Part shown: piece after piece, positions 16,550 through 30,195 of the stretch | Numbering within the stretch: position 1 is the stretch's first letter | How the letters are laid out: each line of letters opens with the position of its first letter | DNA from: Parabacteroides sp. AM08-6 | GTDB taxonomy: Bacteria; Bacteroidota; Bacteroidia; Bacteroidales; Tannerellaceae | Direction: 5' to 3' | Length of the DNA: 64,000 nt | Assembly: GCF_003473295.1 (NCBI RefSeq) | Contig: NZ_QRMP01000001.1 | Location: 186,001-250,000 of the forward strand | The notes under the pieces: model-generated | The model's input: only the letters and a program-made list of their open reading frames with translations | Database searches by the model: none | Told to the model about the DNA's origin: nothing | Translations under genes and position numbers: made by a program

Positions 16550-17080
16550 ATGACAACAGAAAATCAACATGACATATATCTGGCAGGAGGTTGTTTCTGG
16601 GGTACCGAGCATTTTCTGAAGCAGGTACGAGGGGTAACATACACACAAGTCGGATATGCTAATGGTAATATTGAAAATCCGACCTACCAGCAAGTGTGTA
16701 CCGATAAAACAGGTTTTGCCGAAACCGTTAAAGTGAACTATAATCCGCAACAAGTGGATTTAAGTTTATTATTGGATTTATACTTTAAAACAATTGACCC
16801 AACCAGTCTTAATCGTCAGGGAGGTGATCAGGGGTCGCAATATCGTACCGGCATTTATTATACGGACGTTTCCGACCTGCCTTTGATTCAAGCAGCTTTG
16901 GCTGCGCTGGCAAAAAATTATCAGGAGCCAATTGTTGTGGAGGTTAAGCCTTTGAAGAATTTTTATCCGGCCGAGGAATATCACCAGGATTATTTGGATA
17001 AGAACCCCGCTGGTTATTGCCATATCCATCCGGAATTGTTCGAGTTGGCAAGAAAAGCAAATATTAGCGGGAATGCATAA
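16550..17080 (+). CDS. msrA: peptide methionine sulfoxide reductase A
   Basis: 176 residues, usual family length. AGGCFWGTEHFLKQ carries the catalytic Cys in the GCFWG motif; QYRTGIYY and EYHQDYLDKNP are also conserved. It reduces methionine S-sulfoxide in proteins. There is no signal peptide, so it is cytoplasmic, and no MsrB domain is fused. Single gene with its own promoter and terminator. Confidence 0.95.
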   Translation: MTTENQHDIYLAGGCFWGTEHFLKQVRGVTYTQVGYANGNIENPTYQQVCTDKTGFAETVKVNYNPQQVDLSLLLDLYFKTIDPTSLNRQGGDQGSQYRTGIYYTDVSDLPLIQAALAALAKNYQEPIVVEVKPLKNFYPAEEYHQDYLDKNPAGYCHIHPELFELARKANISGNA

Positions 17081-17097
17081 ATAATCATCAGGCTAGA

Positions 17098-17156
17098 ATA
17101 TAAAATAGAGGTAGTAATGAATTTGTAATATAATTCTTACTACCTCTATTTTATAT
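17098..17156. terminator. bidirectional terminator between msrA and the alpha-galactosidase gene
   Basis: A perfect 20-bp inverted repeat (17098-17117 with 17137-17156), AT-rich at the base and GC-containing at the top, lies between two converging genes. Confidence 0.9.
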
Positions 17157-17202
17157 TGTAGCCTATTATTGATAAAAAAAGAAATAATCCTTTTTTATAC
17201 TT

Positions 17203-19374
17203 TTATTCAGCAGTGATTTCAATTATGCGGCTATTTGTTCTATTACTGGTAAAAGGATGCAAGCCGACTTTCATTAGATAATCGCCCGATAGAGTACGAC
17301 CGTTTTCTTTTAAGTTTGATTTTCTCCCAGTCATCAAATTGATTTCTTCTACTTTATACTTTTTTTGAGGATCAAGTCCTTGTAATTTTACAGGGAAGAG
17401 TTTTTCCTGATAACGAGGGTTGATATCAAATGTATAGAGTACCGCTTTATCCTGCCCTTGACCGACATACATGATTGCAGTGTGGTTGGTTTCATAGGGA
17501 GATACCAGGCGATATTGGTCACCATCGAGGATTGTCCCTTTTAAACGTTTAAAGTTAGCTACAGCATTTTGGCAATAAGCAAGTTCGTCAGCATTTAAGT
17601 CTTTTAAACCGATATCGAAACCTAATTTGCACATCATTGCTACATCAGTACGGAATTTAATACTCGTATTTCTGTTCCAACTTGTCACGTGGGCGCACAT
17701 TGCTTTTGACGGGAAAAACTGAGAAAAGCCCCACTGGATATATAACCGTTCAATCGGATCGGTGTTATCGCTTGGCCAAAATTCCGTAAAGTATTTCAAT
17801 GCTTCATAATCACAGCGGGCACCGCCACCGGAACAAAGCATCATGGGAATGTTTGGATATTTTTCTTTTACACGGTTAAATACATTATATATACCACGCA
17901 CATGATTGATATAGAGCTGGTTTTGTTTCTCTTTCAAATAAGGAGAATATATATTGGTAATCGGGCTGTTGCAATCCCATTTAAAAAAAGCGACTTCCGG
18001 GTTTTCTTTCATGATTTTGTCGACGACGTCGAATACAAAATCCTGGACTTTCGGATTACTGAGATCGAGAACTAGCTGGTTACGGAAATAATAAGTTTCT
18101 CGATTAGGCTGATGGATAACCCAATCCGGATGTTTTTCAAATAGTTCGCTTTTCGGATTCACCATTTCCGGTTCAATCCAGATACCAAACTTTACACCGG
18201 CCTCTTTGGCTGCATTTACAAGAAAAGGAATACCATGAGGTAATTTCTTGTGCATGGCCTCCCAATCTCCCAGACCGGCATGGTCGTCGTTGCGCGGATA
18301 TTTATTGCCGAACCACCCATCATCGAGTAAGAACATATCAACGCCCAAATGTTTGGCTTCTTTCATTAAGTCGCTAAGAATTTCCTCATTAAAGTTGAAA
18401 GAGGTATTCTCCCAATTATTCAATAAAGTCAGGCGGTCTCCTTTTCCATCTTTCAACTGGTAATTACGTGCCCATGAGTGGAAATTGCGGCTTGCTTTAC
18501 CTGTTCCTTCCTGGCTGAAAGTAAAGATAAATTCAGGTGTTGTGAAGATTTCACCCGGTTTTAGTTCATAGCTTGATGCGTAAGGGTTGATACCGGAACT
18601 AACGCGCAGATTACCGACATTGTCCACTTCAAAAGTAAAACGGAAATTACCCGTCCAACCGATAGTACCCAATACAACATCTCCTTGGTGTTCGGATGCC
18701 GGTTGTCCCAATCCCAATTCGAAAAATGGACTGGTATGCATACCGGCACGTGAACCTAATTTGGTTTCAAGAATTTTTTTCCCAAACTTCAGTTCCTGTG
18801 TACTCATATTAACCTCTTTTGCCCAGTCCCCGCTAAATTCAGTCAGGAAATAAGCCGGATTTTCGAAATAAAGCATGGAAGAAGCGTATCGGTTCAGAAT
18901 AATCGGCTTGCGCTCGCTATGTGAAATTTCGCTCCATGACTTAATAATATTTTCCTTTCCGTATGTGACATAATGAAGTTTTACGGTAATCGGATACACT
19001 TCATCTTTTAAAGTGATAATCGTTTCGGAAACATTCTCATCCTGTTTTTTTACTTCGGAAGATACGTACTTCAAGATGGTTGTCATATTTCCGTCTGCGT
19101 GTGTGATAGCCAAAGCCGACTCGAAATAATCTTCGGCTCCAGATGTCTGGTAGGCTTCTTTACCGTCAATGTTAAAGGCCGGAAGATTGGCCAAATCTGA
19201 TTTTTGCAATAGTTTTGGGCCTAAATAAACCTGATAGAGGCGTTCGTTGGAACCTGTTCGGAGTAATAAATCCGTTTCGTCTGTGGAGATACGGATAAAT
19301 TTAGAGTTGTCTGATACTGCTTTTACTTGCATAAAGAGCATACTTAAAAATAATAGTACAAAATGCTTTTTCAT
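17203..19374 (-). CDS. secreted alpha-galactosidase, GH36
   Basis: 723 residues from the Met at 19374, where a signal peptide begins (MKKHFVLLFLSMLFMQVKA); an upstream ATG (19404) would put ten polar residues before it. GH36 features: beta-sandwich N-domain, then the barrel with FLLDDGWFGNKYPRNDD, FGIWIEPEMVNPKS, FFKWDCN carrying the nucleophile Asp, CSGGGARCDYEAL, and FWPSDNTDPIERL with the acid/base Asp. It removes alpha-galactosyl groups from oligosaccharides or glycans, probably in the periplasm. No SusC/D or regulator lies beside it. Confidence 0.93.
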   Translation of the reverse strand: MKKHFVLLFLSMLFMQVKAVSDNSKFIRISTDETDLLLRTGSNERLYQVYLGPKLLQKSDLANLPAFNIDGKEAYQTSGAEDYFESALAITHADGNMTTILKYVSSEVKKQDENVSETIITLKDEVYPITVKLHYVTYGKENIIKSWSEISHSERKPIILNRYASSMLYFENPAYFLTEFSGDWAKEVNMSTQELKFGKKILETKLGSRAGMHTSPFFELGLGQPASEHQGDVVLGTIGWTGNFRFTFEVDNVGNLRVSSGINPYASSYELKPGEIFTTPEFIFTFSQEGTGKASRNFHSWARNYQLKDGKGDRLTLLNNWENTSFNFNEEILSDLMKEAKHLGVDMFLLDDGWFGNKYPRNDDHAGLGDWEAMHKKLPHGIPFLVNAAKEAGVKFGIWIEPEMVNPKSELFEKHPDWVIHQPNRETYYFRNQLVLDLSNPKVQDFVFDVVDKIMKENPEVAFFKWDCNSPITNIYSPYLKEKQNQLYINHVRGIYNVFNRVKEKYPNIPMMLCSGGGARCDYEALKYFTEFWPSDNTDPIERLYIQWGFSQFFPSKAMCAHVTSWNRNTSIKFRTDVAMMCKLGFDIGLKDLNADELAYCQNAVANFKRLKGTILDGDQYRLVSPYETNHTAIMYVGQGQDKAVLYTFDINPRYQEKLFPVKLQGLDPQKKYKVEEINLMTGRKSNLKENGRTLSGDYLMKVGLHPFTSNRTNSRIIEITAE

Positions 19375-19821
19375 TGTATTTATAATAACTGAATTTGTGT
19401 GCAAAGAAAATTCGAGTACAAATATACGGTTGTTTGTCCGATTTTATTTGCTTATTTTTCTCAATATGATTATAAAACGTTGCATATTGTATTTTTTTAT
19501 GGGATAAAACAGGTTTTGTTGCAAAACATCCCGGCGGTTGGTCTACCCGATTATCAAAATGTCACTAGTATAGCAACTAAATGAGGATAGCATGGCGGGT
19601 AAAATGAATTACCCGCGCATGTAACTCTTTTTAACATATCAATCCGATAGCAAAACACCCGAATGAAGAGCATGCTGTCAATCGGCTGAGATGGGAGAAA
19701 AATAATATCTCTTTGATGCACAAGAAATGGAAAAAGAGTTTCTCCTTTGTTTTTTAGACTGATAATTGCTTAATGCTAGATATTTTTTGTCAGGTATTGC
19801 GCTTTGTTTGTAGATTATTTT
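19375..19821. other. 447-bp gap between divergent genes, with a hairpin
   Basis: No credible gene. A strong inverted repeat, CATGGCGGGTAA with TTACCCGC-G-CATG (19591-19621), interrupts otherwise AT-rich DNA and is followed by CTCTTTTT. It lies about 215 bases from the nearest start codon on either side. It could mark the end of a small RNA or an eroded gene. Confidence 0.5.
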
Positions 19822-19829
19822 TACATTTG
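19822..19829 (+). promoter_or_regulatory. -7 element of cysQ
   Basis: TACATTTG, 30 bases before the cysQ ATG; the -33 region is weak. Confidence 0.45.
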
Positions 19830-19858
19830 GATATTATTAAACAAAAAGAAGTGTGATA

Positions 19859-20677
19859 ATGAACAACTATGCAAACTACCTTTATATAGCTATTCGTGCG
19901 GCAATAGATGCTGGGAATGCTATCATGGATATTTATACTGATCCGGAAGCTGACTTCGGTGTAGAGCGAAAAGCTGATAACTCTCCTTTGACACGAGCTG
20001 ATAAAAAAGCCCATGAGATTATATCAGGGGCTTTGTCCGTAACTCCATTTCCTTTATTAAGTGAAGAAGGGAAGGAGATACCTTTCGCTGAACGCTCGAC
20101 TTGGGATACGCTCTGGATTGTGGACCCTTTGGACGGGACAAAAGAGTTTATTAAGAAAAACGGAGAGTTTACCGTTAACATTGCCTTGGTGAAGGGAGGT
20201 ACACCTTTGCTTGGCGTTATCTATGTACCGGTACGAAAAGAACTTTATTTTGCTGCCGATTCGATAGGTGCCTATAAATTAACCGGTATAGACAGTGCCA
20301 ATCAACCATCGATGGATGAGATACGAGCCAAGGCTGTACGCCTGCCTTTAGCTATGGGGCATCAGGGGGTTGTCGTGGTCGCTTCACGTTCGCATCAAAC
20401 AGAAGAAACGACAGCTTTTATCGAGAATTTGCGCAGACAGGGACAACCTGTTACGTTGATAAGCAGTGGAAGCAGCCTGAAAATATGTCTGGTTGCAGAT
20501 GGTTCGGCTGATATTTATCCGCGTTTTGCCCCGACAATGGAATGGGATACGGCTGCCGGCCATGCAATAGCAAAAGCGGCAGGGTGTGAAGTCTATCATA
20601 TTGATGAAAAAACTCCGTTAAAATACAATAAAGAAGATTTGCATAATCCTTGGTTCATTGTGAAGCCTAATGAATAG
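19859..20677 (+). CDS. cysQ: 3'(2'),5'-bisphosphate nucleotidase
   Basis: 272 residues from ATG at 19859 (a GTG two codons earlier is possible). It is an inositol-monophosphatase-fold enzyme: LLSEEGKEIPF with the metal-binding Glu-Glu, WIVDPLDGTKEFI with the DPLDGT motif, and PTMEWDTAAGHAI near the C-terminus. It hydrolyses PAP, the product left after PAPS gives up sulfate. Its position next to PAPS synthesis genes and a sulfotransferase fits removal of inhibitory PAP. Confidence 0.94.
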   Translation: MNNYANYLYIAIRAAIDAGNAIMDIYTDPEADFGVERKADNSPLTRADKKAHEIISGALSVTPFPLLSEEGKEIPFAERSTWDTLWIVDPLDGTKEFIKKNGEFTVNIALVKGGTPLLGVIYVPVRKELYFAADSIGAYKLTGIDSANQPSMDEIRAKAVRLPLAMGHQGVVVVASRSHQTEETTAFIENLRRQGQPVTLISSGSSLKICLVADGSADIYPRFAPTMEWDTAAGHAIAKAAGCEVYHIDEKTPLKYNKEDLHNPWFIVKPNE

Positions 20678-20765
20678 CTCCGGGAGGGAACGGTAGGCTT
20701 TGAGTCAATTTATTTTTAGCTTTTTTCTTGAATCTATTGGTCAGAATGGTGGATAATTGTTAATA

Positions 20766-20789
20766 GTCAATTGCCCATTGTCAATTGTT
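20766..20789. repeat. TCAATTG-rich repeat, left copy
   Basis: 24 bases beginning GTCAATTG, with a second TCAATTG. An inverted, 18-of-24 matching copy lies at 26580-26603, after the sulfotransferase gene. It overlaps the promoter region of the transporter gene. Confidence 0.5.
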
Positions 20790-20792
20790 TAT

Positions 20793-20800
20793 TACATTTG
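20793..20800 (+). promoter_or_regulatory. -7 element of the SLC13-cysC-cysD-cysN operon
   Basis: TACATTTG, with TTG 19 bases upstream (20771-20773); 42 bases before the transporter ATG. Confidence 0.5.
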
Positions 20801-20842
20801 CACCTTATCTGAAAAACTTACACGAACAGATTTTAGGTAGGC

Positions 20843-22396
20843 ATGAACTTTGAAATAATATTTGTGTTGCTGGCGCTGGTCGGCATGATTGCTGCGTTAA
20901 TATGGGACAAATTGAGGCCTGGAATGGTGTTACTAACCGTTGTGGTTCTCTTTCTTTGTGTTGGTATATTAACGCCGAAAGAGATGTTGGAAGGCTTTAG
21001 CAATAAAGGCATGATAACGGTAGGAATGCTTTTTCTTGTCAGTGAGGGTATCCGTCAGAGCGGAGCTTTAGGACAAGTTATAAAAAAGTTATTACCGGAA
21101 GGCAAAACAACCGTGTTTAAAGCTCAGTTCAGAATATTACCGCCTGTTGCGTTTATATCCGCTTTCCTGAATAATACACCGGTTGTTGTTATTTTTGCTC
21201 CGATTATCAAACGGTGGGCGGAAAACGTTAAGTTACCGGCTACTAAATTTCTAATACCTCTCTCTTATGTTACGATTCTCGGTGGTATTTGTACATTGAT
21301 TGGTACTTCAACTAATTTGGTGGTACATGGTATGATATTGGAAGCCGGTTTTGAGGGTTTCACGATGTTTGAACTTGGAAAGGTGGGTATATTTATTGCT
21401 TTGGCAGGAATTATCTATCTTTTTGTTTTTTCCAATAAGCTACTGCCGGATTCACGTACAGATACCTATATGGATGAAGAGGAAGAAGGAAATCCTGGTA
21501 ATCTGCACCGGGTGGAGGCTGTGTTAGGCTCCCGTTTCCCCGGTATCAATAAAACTTTGGGAGAATTCAACTTTACCCGCCATTATGGAGCCATCGTAAA
21601 AGAGGTGAAGAGCGGGGGACAGCGTTTCACGCGAGACTTGGATAAAGTGGTCTTGCATGAAGGGGATACGTTGGTACTTTGGGCTGATGATTCTTTTGTT
21701 CCGACATGGGGGGAATCCAGTGTATTCCTTTTGCTTGCCAATGGTTCTGACGGAATAGAACCTGTTTCCCGCAAAAAACGCTGGCTGGCACTTGGATTAT
21801 TGATTTTTATGATTGTCGGAGCTACGGTTGGTGAACTTCCGTCTGTAAGAAAAGCTTTTCCCGGTATCCGTTTGGATATGTTTTTCTTTGTATGTATAAC
21901 AACCATTATTATGGCTTGGACTAAAATTTTCCCTCCGAAAAAATATACCAAATATATATCATGGGATATTTTGATAACCATTGCATGCGCTTTTGCGATT
22001 AGTAAAGCAATGGAAAATTCAGGTTTCGCAGCGTTAATTGCCAGCCATATTATCGGAATGTCTCATAATATGGGACCGTATGCTTTGTTGGCGATTGTTT
22101 TTATTATCACGAATATATTTACGGAGCTTATCACGAATAATGCGGCAGCGGCTCTGAGTTTCCCGATTGCATTGTCGGTAGCAACCCAATTGGGGGTGGA
22201 TCCGACTCCATTCTTTGTCGTGATTTGTATGGCTGCTTCGGCAAGTTTCAGCACGCCGATAGGCTATCAGACAAATTTGATTGTGCAAGGTATCGGCAGT
22301 TATAAATTTACAGATTTTGTGAAGATAGGTTTGCCTCTTAACCTGATTACATTTTTAATTTCAGTATTTGCAATTCCTCTAATCTGGAAGTTTTAA
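20843..22396 (+). CDS. SLC13-family permease, probable sulfate importer
   Basis: 517 residues with about ten to twelve membrane helices. The two family signatures are seen: AFLNNTPVVVIF with ICTLIGTSTNLVVHGM in the first half, and TELITNNAAAALSFPIAL with FSTPIGYQTNLIVQG in the second. A single cytoplasmic TrkA-C (RCK_C) domain sits between the halves (~220-290, VLHEGDTLVLWADDSF). Because cysC, cysD and cysN follow, sulfate is the likely substrate. Confidence 0.9.
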   Translation: MNFEIIFVLLALVGMIAALIWDKLRPGMVLLTVVVLFLCVGILTPKEMLEGFSNKGMITVGMLFLVSEGIRQSGALGQVIKKLLPEGKTTVFKAQFRILPPVAFISAFLNNTPVVVIFAPIIKRWAENVKLPATKFLIPLSYVTILGGICTLIGTSTNLVVHGMILEAGFEGFTMFELGKVGIFIALAGIIYLFVFSNKLLPDSRTDTYMDEEEEGNPGNLHRVEAVLGSRFPGINKTLGEFNFTRHYGAIVKEVKSGGQRFTRDLDKVVLHEGDTLVLWADDSFVPTWGESSVFLLLANGSDGIEPVSRKKRWLALGLLIFMIVGATVGELPSVRKAFPGIRLDMFFFVCITTIIMAWTKIFPPKKYTKYISWDILITIACAFAISKAMENSGFAALIASHIIGMSHNMGPYALLAIVFIITNIFTELITNNAAAALSFPIALSVATQLGVDPTPFFVVICMAASASFSTPIGYQTNLIVQGIGSYKFTDFVKIGLPLNLITFLISVFAIPLIWKF

Positions 22397-22420
22397 TCCG
22401 GGAAAATTTAACAACTCAAA

Positions 22421-23029
22421 ATGGAAAAAGAACAAAATAATATCTATCCTATTTTCGATAAAATGCTAACGAGAGAGGATAAGGAATATTTGCTGAAGCA
22501 GCGAAGTGTGATGGTTTGGTTTACCGGCTTGAGCGGTTCGGGAAAAAGTACAATTGCGATTGCTCTTGAGCGGGAACTACATAAACGCGGTTTGTTGTGC
22601 CGTATTTTGGATGGTGATAATATTCGTAGTGGAATCAACAATAATCTCGGATTTTCAGCTGAAGACCGTGTGGAAAATATTCGCCGTATTGCAGAAGTAA
22701 GTAAATTGTTTATCGATTCCGGTATTATTACGATAGCTGCGTTTATCAGTCCGAACAATGCCCTCAGGGAAATGGCTGCTTCAATTATCGGAAAAGATAA
22801 CTTTCTGGAGATTTATGTGAGTACGCCGATTGAGGAATGTGAACGACGTGATGTAAAGGGACTATATGCGAAAGCTCGTAGAGGCGAAATTAAAGATTTT
22901 ACCGGCATATCCGCACCGTTCGAAGCTCCGGCTCATCCGTCCTTGACACTGGATACATCGATATTGAGTCTGGAAGAATCAGTCAATAAATTATTGGAAT
23001 TAATTATACCTAAAATACAAATCAGTTGA
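22421..23029 (+). CDS. cysC: adenylylsulfate kinase
   Basis: 202 residues. Walker A FTGLSGSGKSTIAIALE, then LDGDNIRSGINNNLGFS and EDRVENIRRIAEV, all typical of APS kinase. It phosphorylates APS to PAPS, the sulfate donor. It is stand-alone, not fused to CysN. It starts 24 bases after the transporter gene. Confidence 0.95.
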   Translation: MEKEQNNIYPIFDKMLTREDKEYLLKQRSVMVWFTGLSGSGKSTIAIALERELHKRGLLCRILDGDNIRSGINNNLGFSAEDRVENIRRIAEVSKLFIDSGIITIAAFISPNNALREMAASIIGKDNFLEIYVSTPIEECERRDVKGLYAKARRGEIKDFTGISAPFEAPAHPSLTLDTSILSLEESVNKLLELIIPKIQIS

Positions 23030-23071
23030 CGACAGCTGTCGAAAACATCTGCCAACTAAAAAAATAAAATT

Positions 23072-23980
23072 ATGTCAGATTATAAATTAAGTCATTTACA
23101 GGAGTTGGAGGCTGAGTCCATCCATATTATTCGGGAGGTTGCCGCCGAATTTGAAAACCCTGTTATGCTTTATTCTATCGGTAAAGATTCTTCTGTAATG
23201 GTTCGCCTGGCAGAGAAGGCTTTTGCTCCCGGAAAAGTACCATTTCCTTTGATGCACATTGATTCAAAATGGAAATTTAAGGAAATGATTCAATTTCGTG
23301 ACGAGTATGCGAAAAAATATGGTTGGAACCTGATTGTGGAGTCAAATATGGAAGCTTTTCACGCAGGTGTAGGACCTTTTACCCATGGGAGTAAAGTCCA
23401 TACTGATTTAATGAAAACTCAGGCTTTGCTTCATGGTCTGGACAAATATAAATTCGACGCTGCTTTCGGTGGCGCACGCCGGGATGAAGAGAAGAGTCGT
23501 GCGAAAGAACGTATCTATTCATTCCGGGATAAATTCCATCAATGGGACCCGAAAAATCAACGTCCGGAATTGTGGGATATTTATAATGCTCGTGTTCATA
23601 AGGGTGAAAGTATTCGTGTATTTCCTTTGTCGAACTGGACGGAGCTGGATATCTGGCAATACATTCGGCTGGAAAACATACCGATTGTGCCTCTCTATTT
23701 TGCCAAAGAACGTCCCTGTGTTGAAATTGACGGCAATTTGATTATGGCCGATGATGACCGTTTACCGGAACAATATCGTGACCAGATAAAAATGCGTATG
23801 GTTCGTTTCCGTACGTTGGGTTGTTGGCCGTTAACCGGTGCCGTAGAAAGCGAAGCTGATACAATAGAGAAAATCGTGGAAGAAATGATGACTACGACGA
23901 AGAGCGAACGTACTACCCGTGTGATTGATTTTGACCAGGATGCAAGTATGGAACAGAAAAAAAGAGAAGGATATTTTTAA
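23072..23980 (+). CDS. cysD: sulfate adenylyltransferase subunit 2
   Basis: 302 residues, the usual length. The PP-loop ([20 protein letters not shown]) and [15 protein letters not shown] are present, as is [15 protein letters not shown]. With CysN it forms ATP sulfurylase, which makes APS from sulfate and ATP. There is no cysH or sulfite reductase nearby, so the APS is destined for PAPS. Confidence 0.96.
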   Translation: MSDYKLSHLQELEAESIHIIREVAAEFENPVMLYSIGKDSSVMVRLAEKAFAPGKVPFPLMHIDSKWKFKEMIQFRDEYAKKYGWNLIVESNMEAFHAGVGPFTHGSKVHTDLMKTQALLHGLDKYKFDAAFGGARRDEEKSRAKERIYSFRDKFHQWDPKNQRPELWDIYNARVHKGESIRVFPLSNWTELDIWQYIRLENIPIVPLYFAKERPCVEIDGNLIMADDDRLPEQYRDQIKMRMVRFRTLGCWPLTGAVESEADTIEKIVEEMMTTTKSERTTRVIDFDQDASMEQKKREGYF

Positions 23981-24006
23981 TTCGTCATTTTCAAATAAGA
24001 AAGATT

Positions 24007-25470
24007 ATGTCAACATTAAATATAAAGGAGTTTTTGGATAAAGACGAACAGAAAGACTTACTCCGCTTTCTGACTGCCGGTTCGGTAGACGATGGTAAAT
24101 CAACCTTGATTGGCCGTTTGCTGTTCGACAGTAAAAAAATATATGAAGACCAGCTGGATGCTTTGGAACGTGACAGCAAACGTATGGGGAATGCCGGCGA
24201 CCATATCGATTATGCCTTATTGCTGGATGGGTTGAAAGCTGAACGCGAACAGGGTATTACAATTGATGTAGCATATCGCTATTTCAGTACGAATAACCGT
24301 AAGTTTATTATCGCGGATACTCCGGGACACGAACAATATACCCGTAATATGATTACCGGCGGTTCAACTGCCAACTTGGCTATCATTCTGGTTGATGCTC
24401 GTACCGGAGTGATTACTCAGACACGTCGCCATACTTATCTGGTTTCTTTGCTGGGCATCAAGCATGTGGTACTGGCTGTCAATAAGATGGATTTGGTTGA
24501 TTTTGACAAACAGATATTCGATAAGATTGTTTCTGACTATCAGAAATTTGTAGAGTCATTGAATATTCCGGATATTACATATATTCCTTTGTCGGCTCTT
24601 GATGGAGATAACGTTGTGGAAAAGAGTGGACGAACTCCTTGGTATGAAGGACTTTCGTTGTTGGATTATCTGGAAACCGTTCCGATTGACCAAGATCGTA
24701 ATTTTGAGGATTTTCGTTATCCGGTGCAATATGTTTTGCGCCCGAATCTTGATTTCCGGGGCTTTTGCGGTAAAGTATCCAGCGGCATTGTCCGTAAAGG
24801 GGATACTGTTATGGCACTTCCTTCCGGTAAAACTTCTAAAGTGAAAAGTATTGTTACTTACGATGGCGAATTGGATTATGCTTTTCCTCCCCAGTGTATA
24901 ACAATCACATTAGAGGATGAAATCGATGTTTCCCGCGGAGAAATGCTCGTACATCCGGATAATTTGCCTATAGCCGACCGTAATTTTGAAGCGATGCTGG
25001 TTTGGATGGATGAAGAGCCGATGGATATAAATAAACAATTTTATATTAAGCATACAACAAATCTGACGCGTGCCCGGGTGGATAGTATCCGTTATAAGGT
25101 GAATGTCAATACGATGGAGCAACTGACAATTGAAAACGGACAATTGTCGGAGGAAACATTACCAATGAAGCTGAATGAAATCGGACGTGTCGTTTTCACT
25201 ACTGGCAAGGAGCTGTTTTTTGACCCTTACCAGAAAAACAAACAGACCGGAGCTTTTATTTTGATAGATCCGATAACCAATAACACATCGGCTGTCGGTA
25301 TGATTATCAATCGGGTAGATGCCCGCGATATGGTTACGGAAGATGCGTTAGCAATCTTGAATTTACCGGAATTAGGAATTGCAACGGAACATTATGACGC
25401 TATCCTTGCAGTTTGTAAAGAACTGGAACGACAAGGTGTTCCCGTAAAATGTATAACAGAAAATAAATAA
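24007..25470 (+). CDS. cysN: sulfate adenylyltransferase subunit 1 (GTPase)
   Basis: 487 residues. EF-Tu-like GTPase: [15 protein letters not shown] (G1), [15 protein letters not shown] (G2), [12 protein letters not shown] (G3), [12 protein letters not shown] (G4). The beta-barrel domains follow to the C-terminus. It ends without a fused APS kinase domain, in keeping with the separate cysC. GTP hydrolysis drives APS formation by CysD. Confidence 0.96.
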   Translation: MSTLNIKEFLDKDEQKDLLRFLTAGSVDDGKSTLIGRLLFDSKKIYEDQLDALERDSKRMGNAGDHIDYALLLDGLKAEREQGITIDVAYRYFSTNNRKFIIADTPGHEQYTRNMITGGSTANLAIILVDARTGVITQTRRHTYLVSLLGIKHVVLAVNKMDLVDFDKQIFDKIVSDYQKFVESLNIPDITYIPLSALDGDNVVEKSGRTPWYEGLSLLDYLETVPIDQDRNFEDFRYPVQYVLRPNLDFRGFCGKVSSGIVRKGDTVMALPSGKTSKVKSIVTYDGELDYAFPPQCITITLEDEIDVSRGEMLVHPDNLPIADRNFEAMLVWMDEEPMDINKQFYIKHTTNLTRARVDSIRYKVNVNTMEQLTIENGQLSEETLPMKLNEIGRVVFTTGKELFFDPYQKNKQTGAFILIDPITNNTSAVGMIINRVDARDMVTEDALAILNLPELGIATEHYDAILAVCKELERQGVPVKCITENK

Positions 25471-25473
25471 GTT

Positions 25474-26577
25474 ATGGGATTACTCGAATTTGACAAGCTA
25501 CCGATTAATACATTGGTTGGTGCCGATTGGAAAACATTCAAGGCTGTGACAGCCAATAAAACAATCGATAAAGGATTTCGAAACAAATACTATCTGACTA
25601 AGTCGGTTTGCCGTTTGCTTAGCCTGTTGCAACCGTTTGAGAATGCCCGTTATCGCAAGTTGTCGGACCAGCAACTGGAAATGGACCCGGTGTTCATACT
25701 CGGTCATTGGCGTAGCGGTACGACTTTTGTTCATAATGTATTTTCCTGTGATAAACATTTTGGATATAATACGACATATCAGACTGTCTTTCCAAACCTG
25801 ATGCTTTGGGGACAACCTTTTTTCAAAAAGAATATGTCGTTTTTAATGCCGGATAAACGTCCTACAGATAATATGGAACTTAAGGTCGATTTGCCGCAGG
25901 AGGAAGAATTTGCTCTGGCAAATATGATGCCTTATACCTATTATAATTTTTGGTTTTTCCCGAAACACATGTTAGAATATTGCGACCGTTATCTACTGTT
26001 TGATAATATTACGGAACATGAATTGAATGTCTTTAAAGAAACATTCCTGAAATTGATAAAGATTTCACTCTGGAATACGCATGGGACCCAGTTCCTTAGT
26101 AAAAATCCTCCTCATACCGGGCGTGTGAAAGCATTGGTAGAGATGTTCCCGAATGCTAAATTTATTTATTTGAAACGTAATCCATATACTGTATTTGAAA
26201 GTACACGCAGCTTTTTTACCAATACGATACAGCCACTCCGTTTGCAGGATATTTCTAATGAACAAATTGAAAGTAATCTGATTGAAGTGTACCGGCGTTT
26301 ATTTTATAAGTTTGAAGAACAAAAGAATTTAATACCGGAAGGCAACCTGATTGAAGTAAAGTTCGAGGATTTCGAACAGGACGCTTTTGCTATGACAGAG
26401 GATATTTACCGGAAATTAAACTTGCCTGGATTCGAAGAGTCTAAAACAGAGATTGAAAAATATCTTGGTAAAAAGAAAGGATATAAGAAGAATCAGTACA
26501 GATATGACGACCGTACTGTTCAGATTGTAGAAAAAAATTGGGGAATGGCCTTGGAGGCTTGGGGATATTCATTGTAA
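25474..26577 (+). CDS. PAPS-dependent sulfotransferase
   Basis: 367 residues. ILGHWRSGTTFVHNVF is the 5'-phosphosulfate binding loop, and FIYLKRNPYTVFES with the conserved Arg and Ser is the 3'-phosphate binding motif. It starts 3 bases after cysN, so it is co-translated with PAPS synthesis. The same order of genes in B. thetaiotaomicron contains the sulfotransferase BT_0416, reported to sulfonate cholesterol and other steroids. Equivalence is inference from synteny and family. Confidence 0.88.
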   Translation: MGLLEFDKLPINTLVGADWKTFKAVTANKTIDKGFRNKYYLTKSVCRLLSLLQPFENARYRKLSDQQLEMDPVFILGHWRSGTTFVHNVFSCDKHFGYNTTYQTVFPNLMLWGQPFFKKNMSFLMPDKRPTDNMELKVDLPQEEEFALANMMPYTYYNFWFFPKHMLEYCDRYLLFDNITEHELNVFKETFLKLIKISLWNTHGTQFLSKNPPHTGRVKALVEMFPNAKFIYLKRNPYTVFESTRSFFTNTIQPLRLQDISNEQIESNLIEVYRRLFYKFEEQKNLIPEGNLIEVKFEDFEQDAFAMTEDIYRKLNLPGFEESKTEIEKYLGKKKGYKKNQYRYDDRTVQIVEKNWGMALEAWGYSL

Positions 26578-26579
26578 TT

Positions 26580-26603
26580 GGCAATTGAAGATGAACAATT
26601 GAC
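26580..26603. repeat. TCAATTG-rich repeat, right copy (inverted)
   Basis: 24 bases containing CAATTG twice and ending CAATTGAC. Read on the minus strand it matches the copy at 20766-20789 at 18 of 24 positions. It starts 2 bases after the sulfotransferase stop. Confidence 0.5.
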
Positions 26604-26635
26604 TGTCATGATGAATTGTATAAATATTAAAGAGA

Positions 26636-30142
<3,507 letters not shown>

Positions 30143-30153
30143 TATAAATTCTT

Positions 30154-30161
30154 TATTTTTG
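30154..30161 (+). promoter_or_regulatory. -7 element of dapA
   Basis: TATTTTTG, 34 bases before the dapA ATG and just after the preceding stop codon. The -33 box is not clear. Confidence 0.45.
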
Positions 30162-30195
30162 CAGGGCTAAATATAAAAAAAGGAAGATTTTTTCC

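Noticed and set aside
19859-25470. Assimilatory sulfate reduction operon
   Set aside because: No cysH, cysI or cysJ; a sulfotransferase follows instead.
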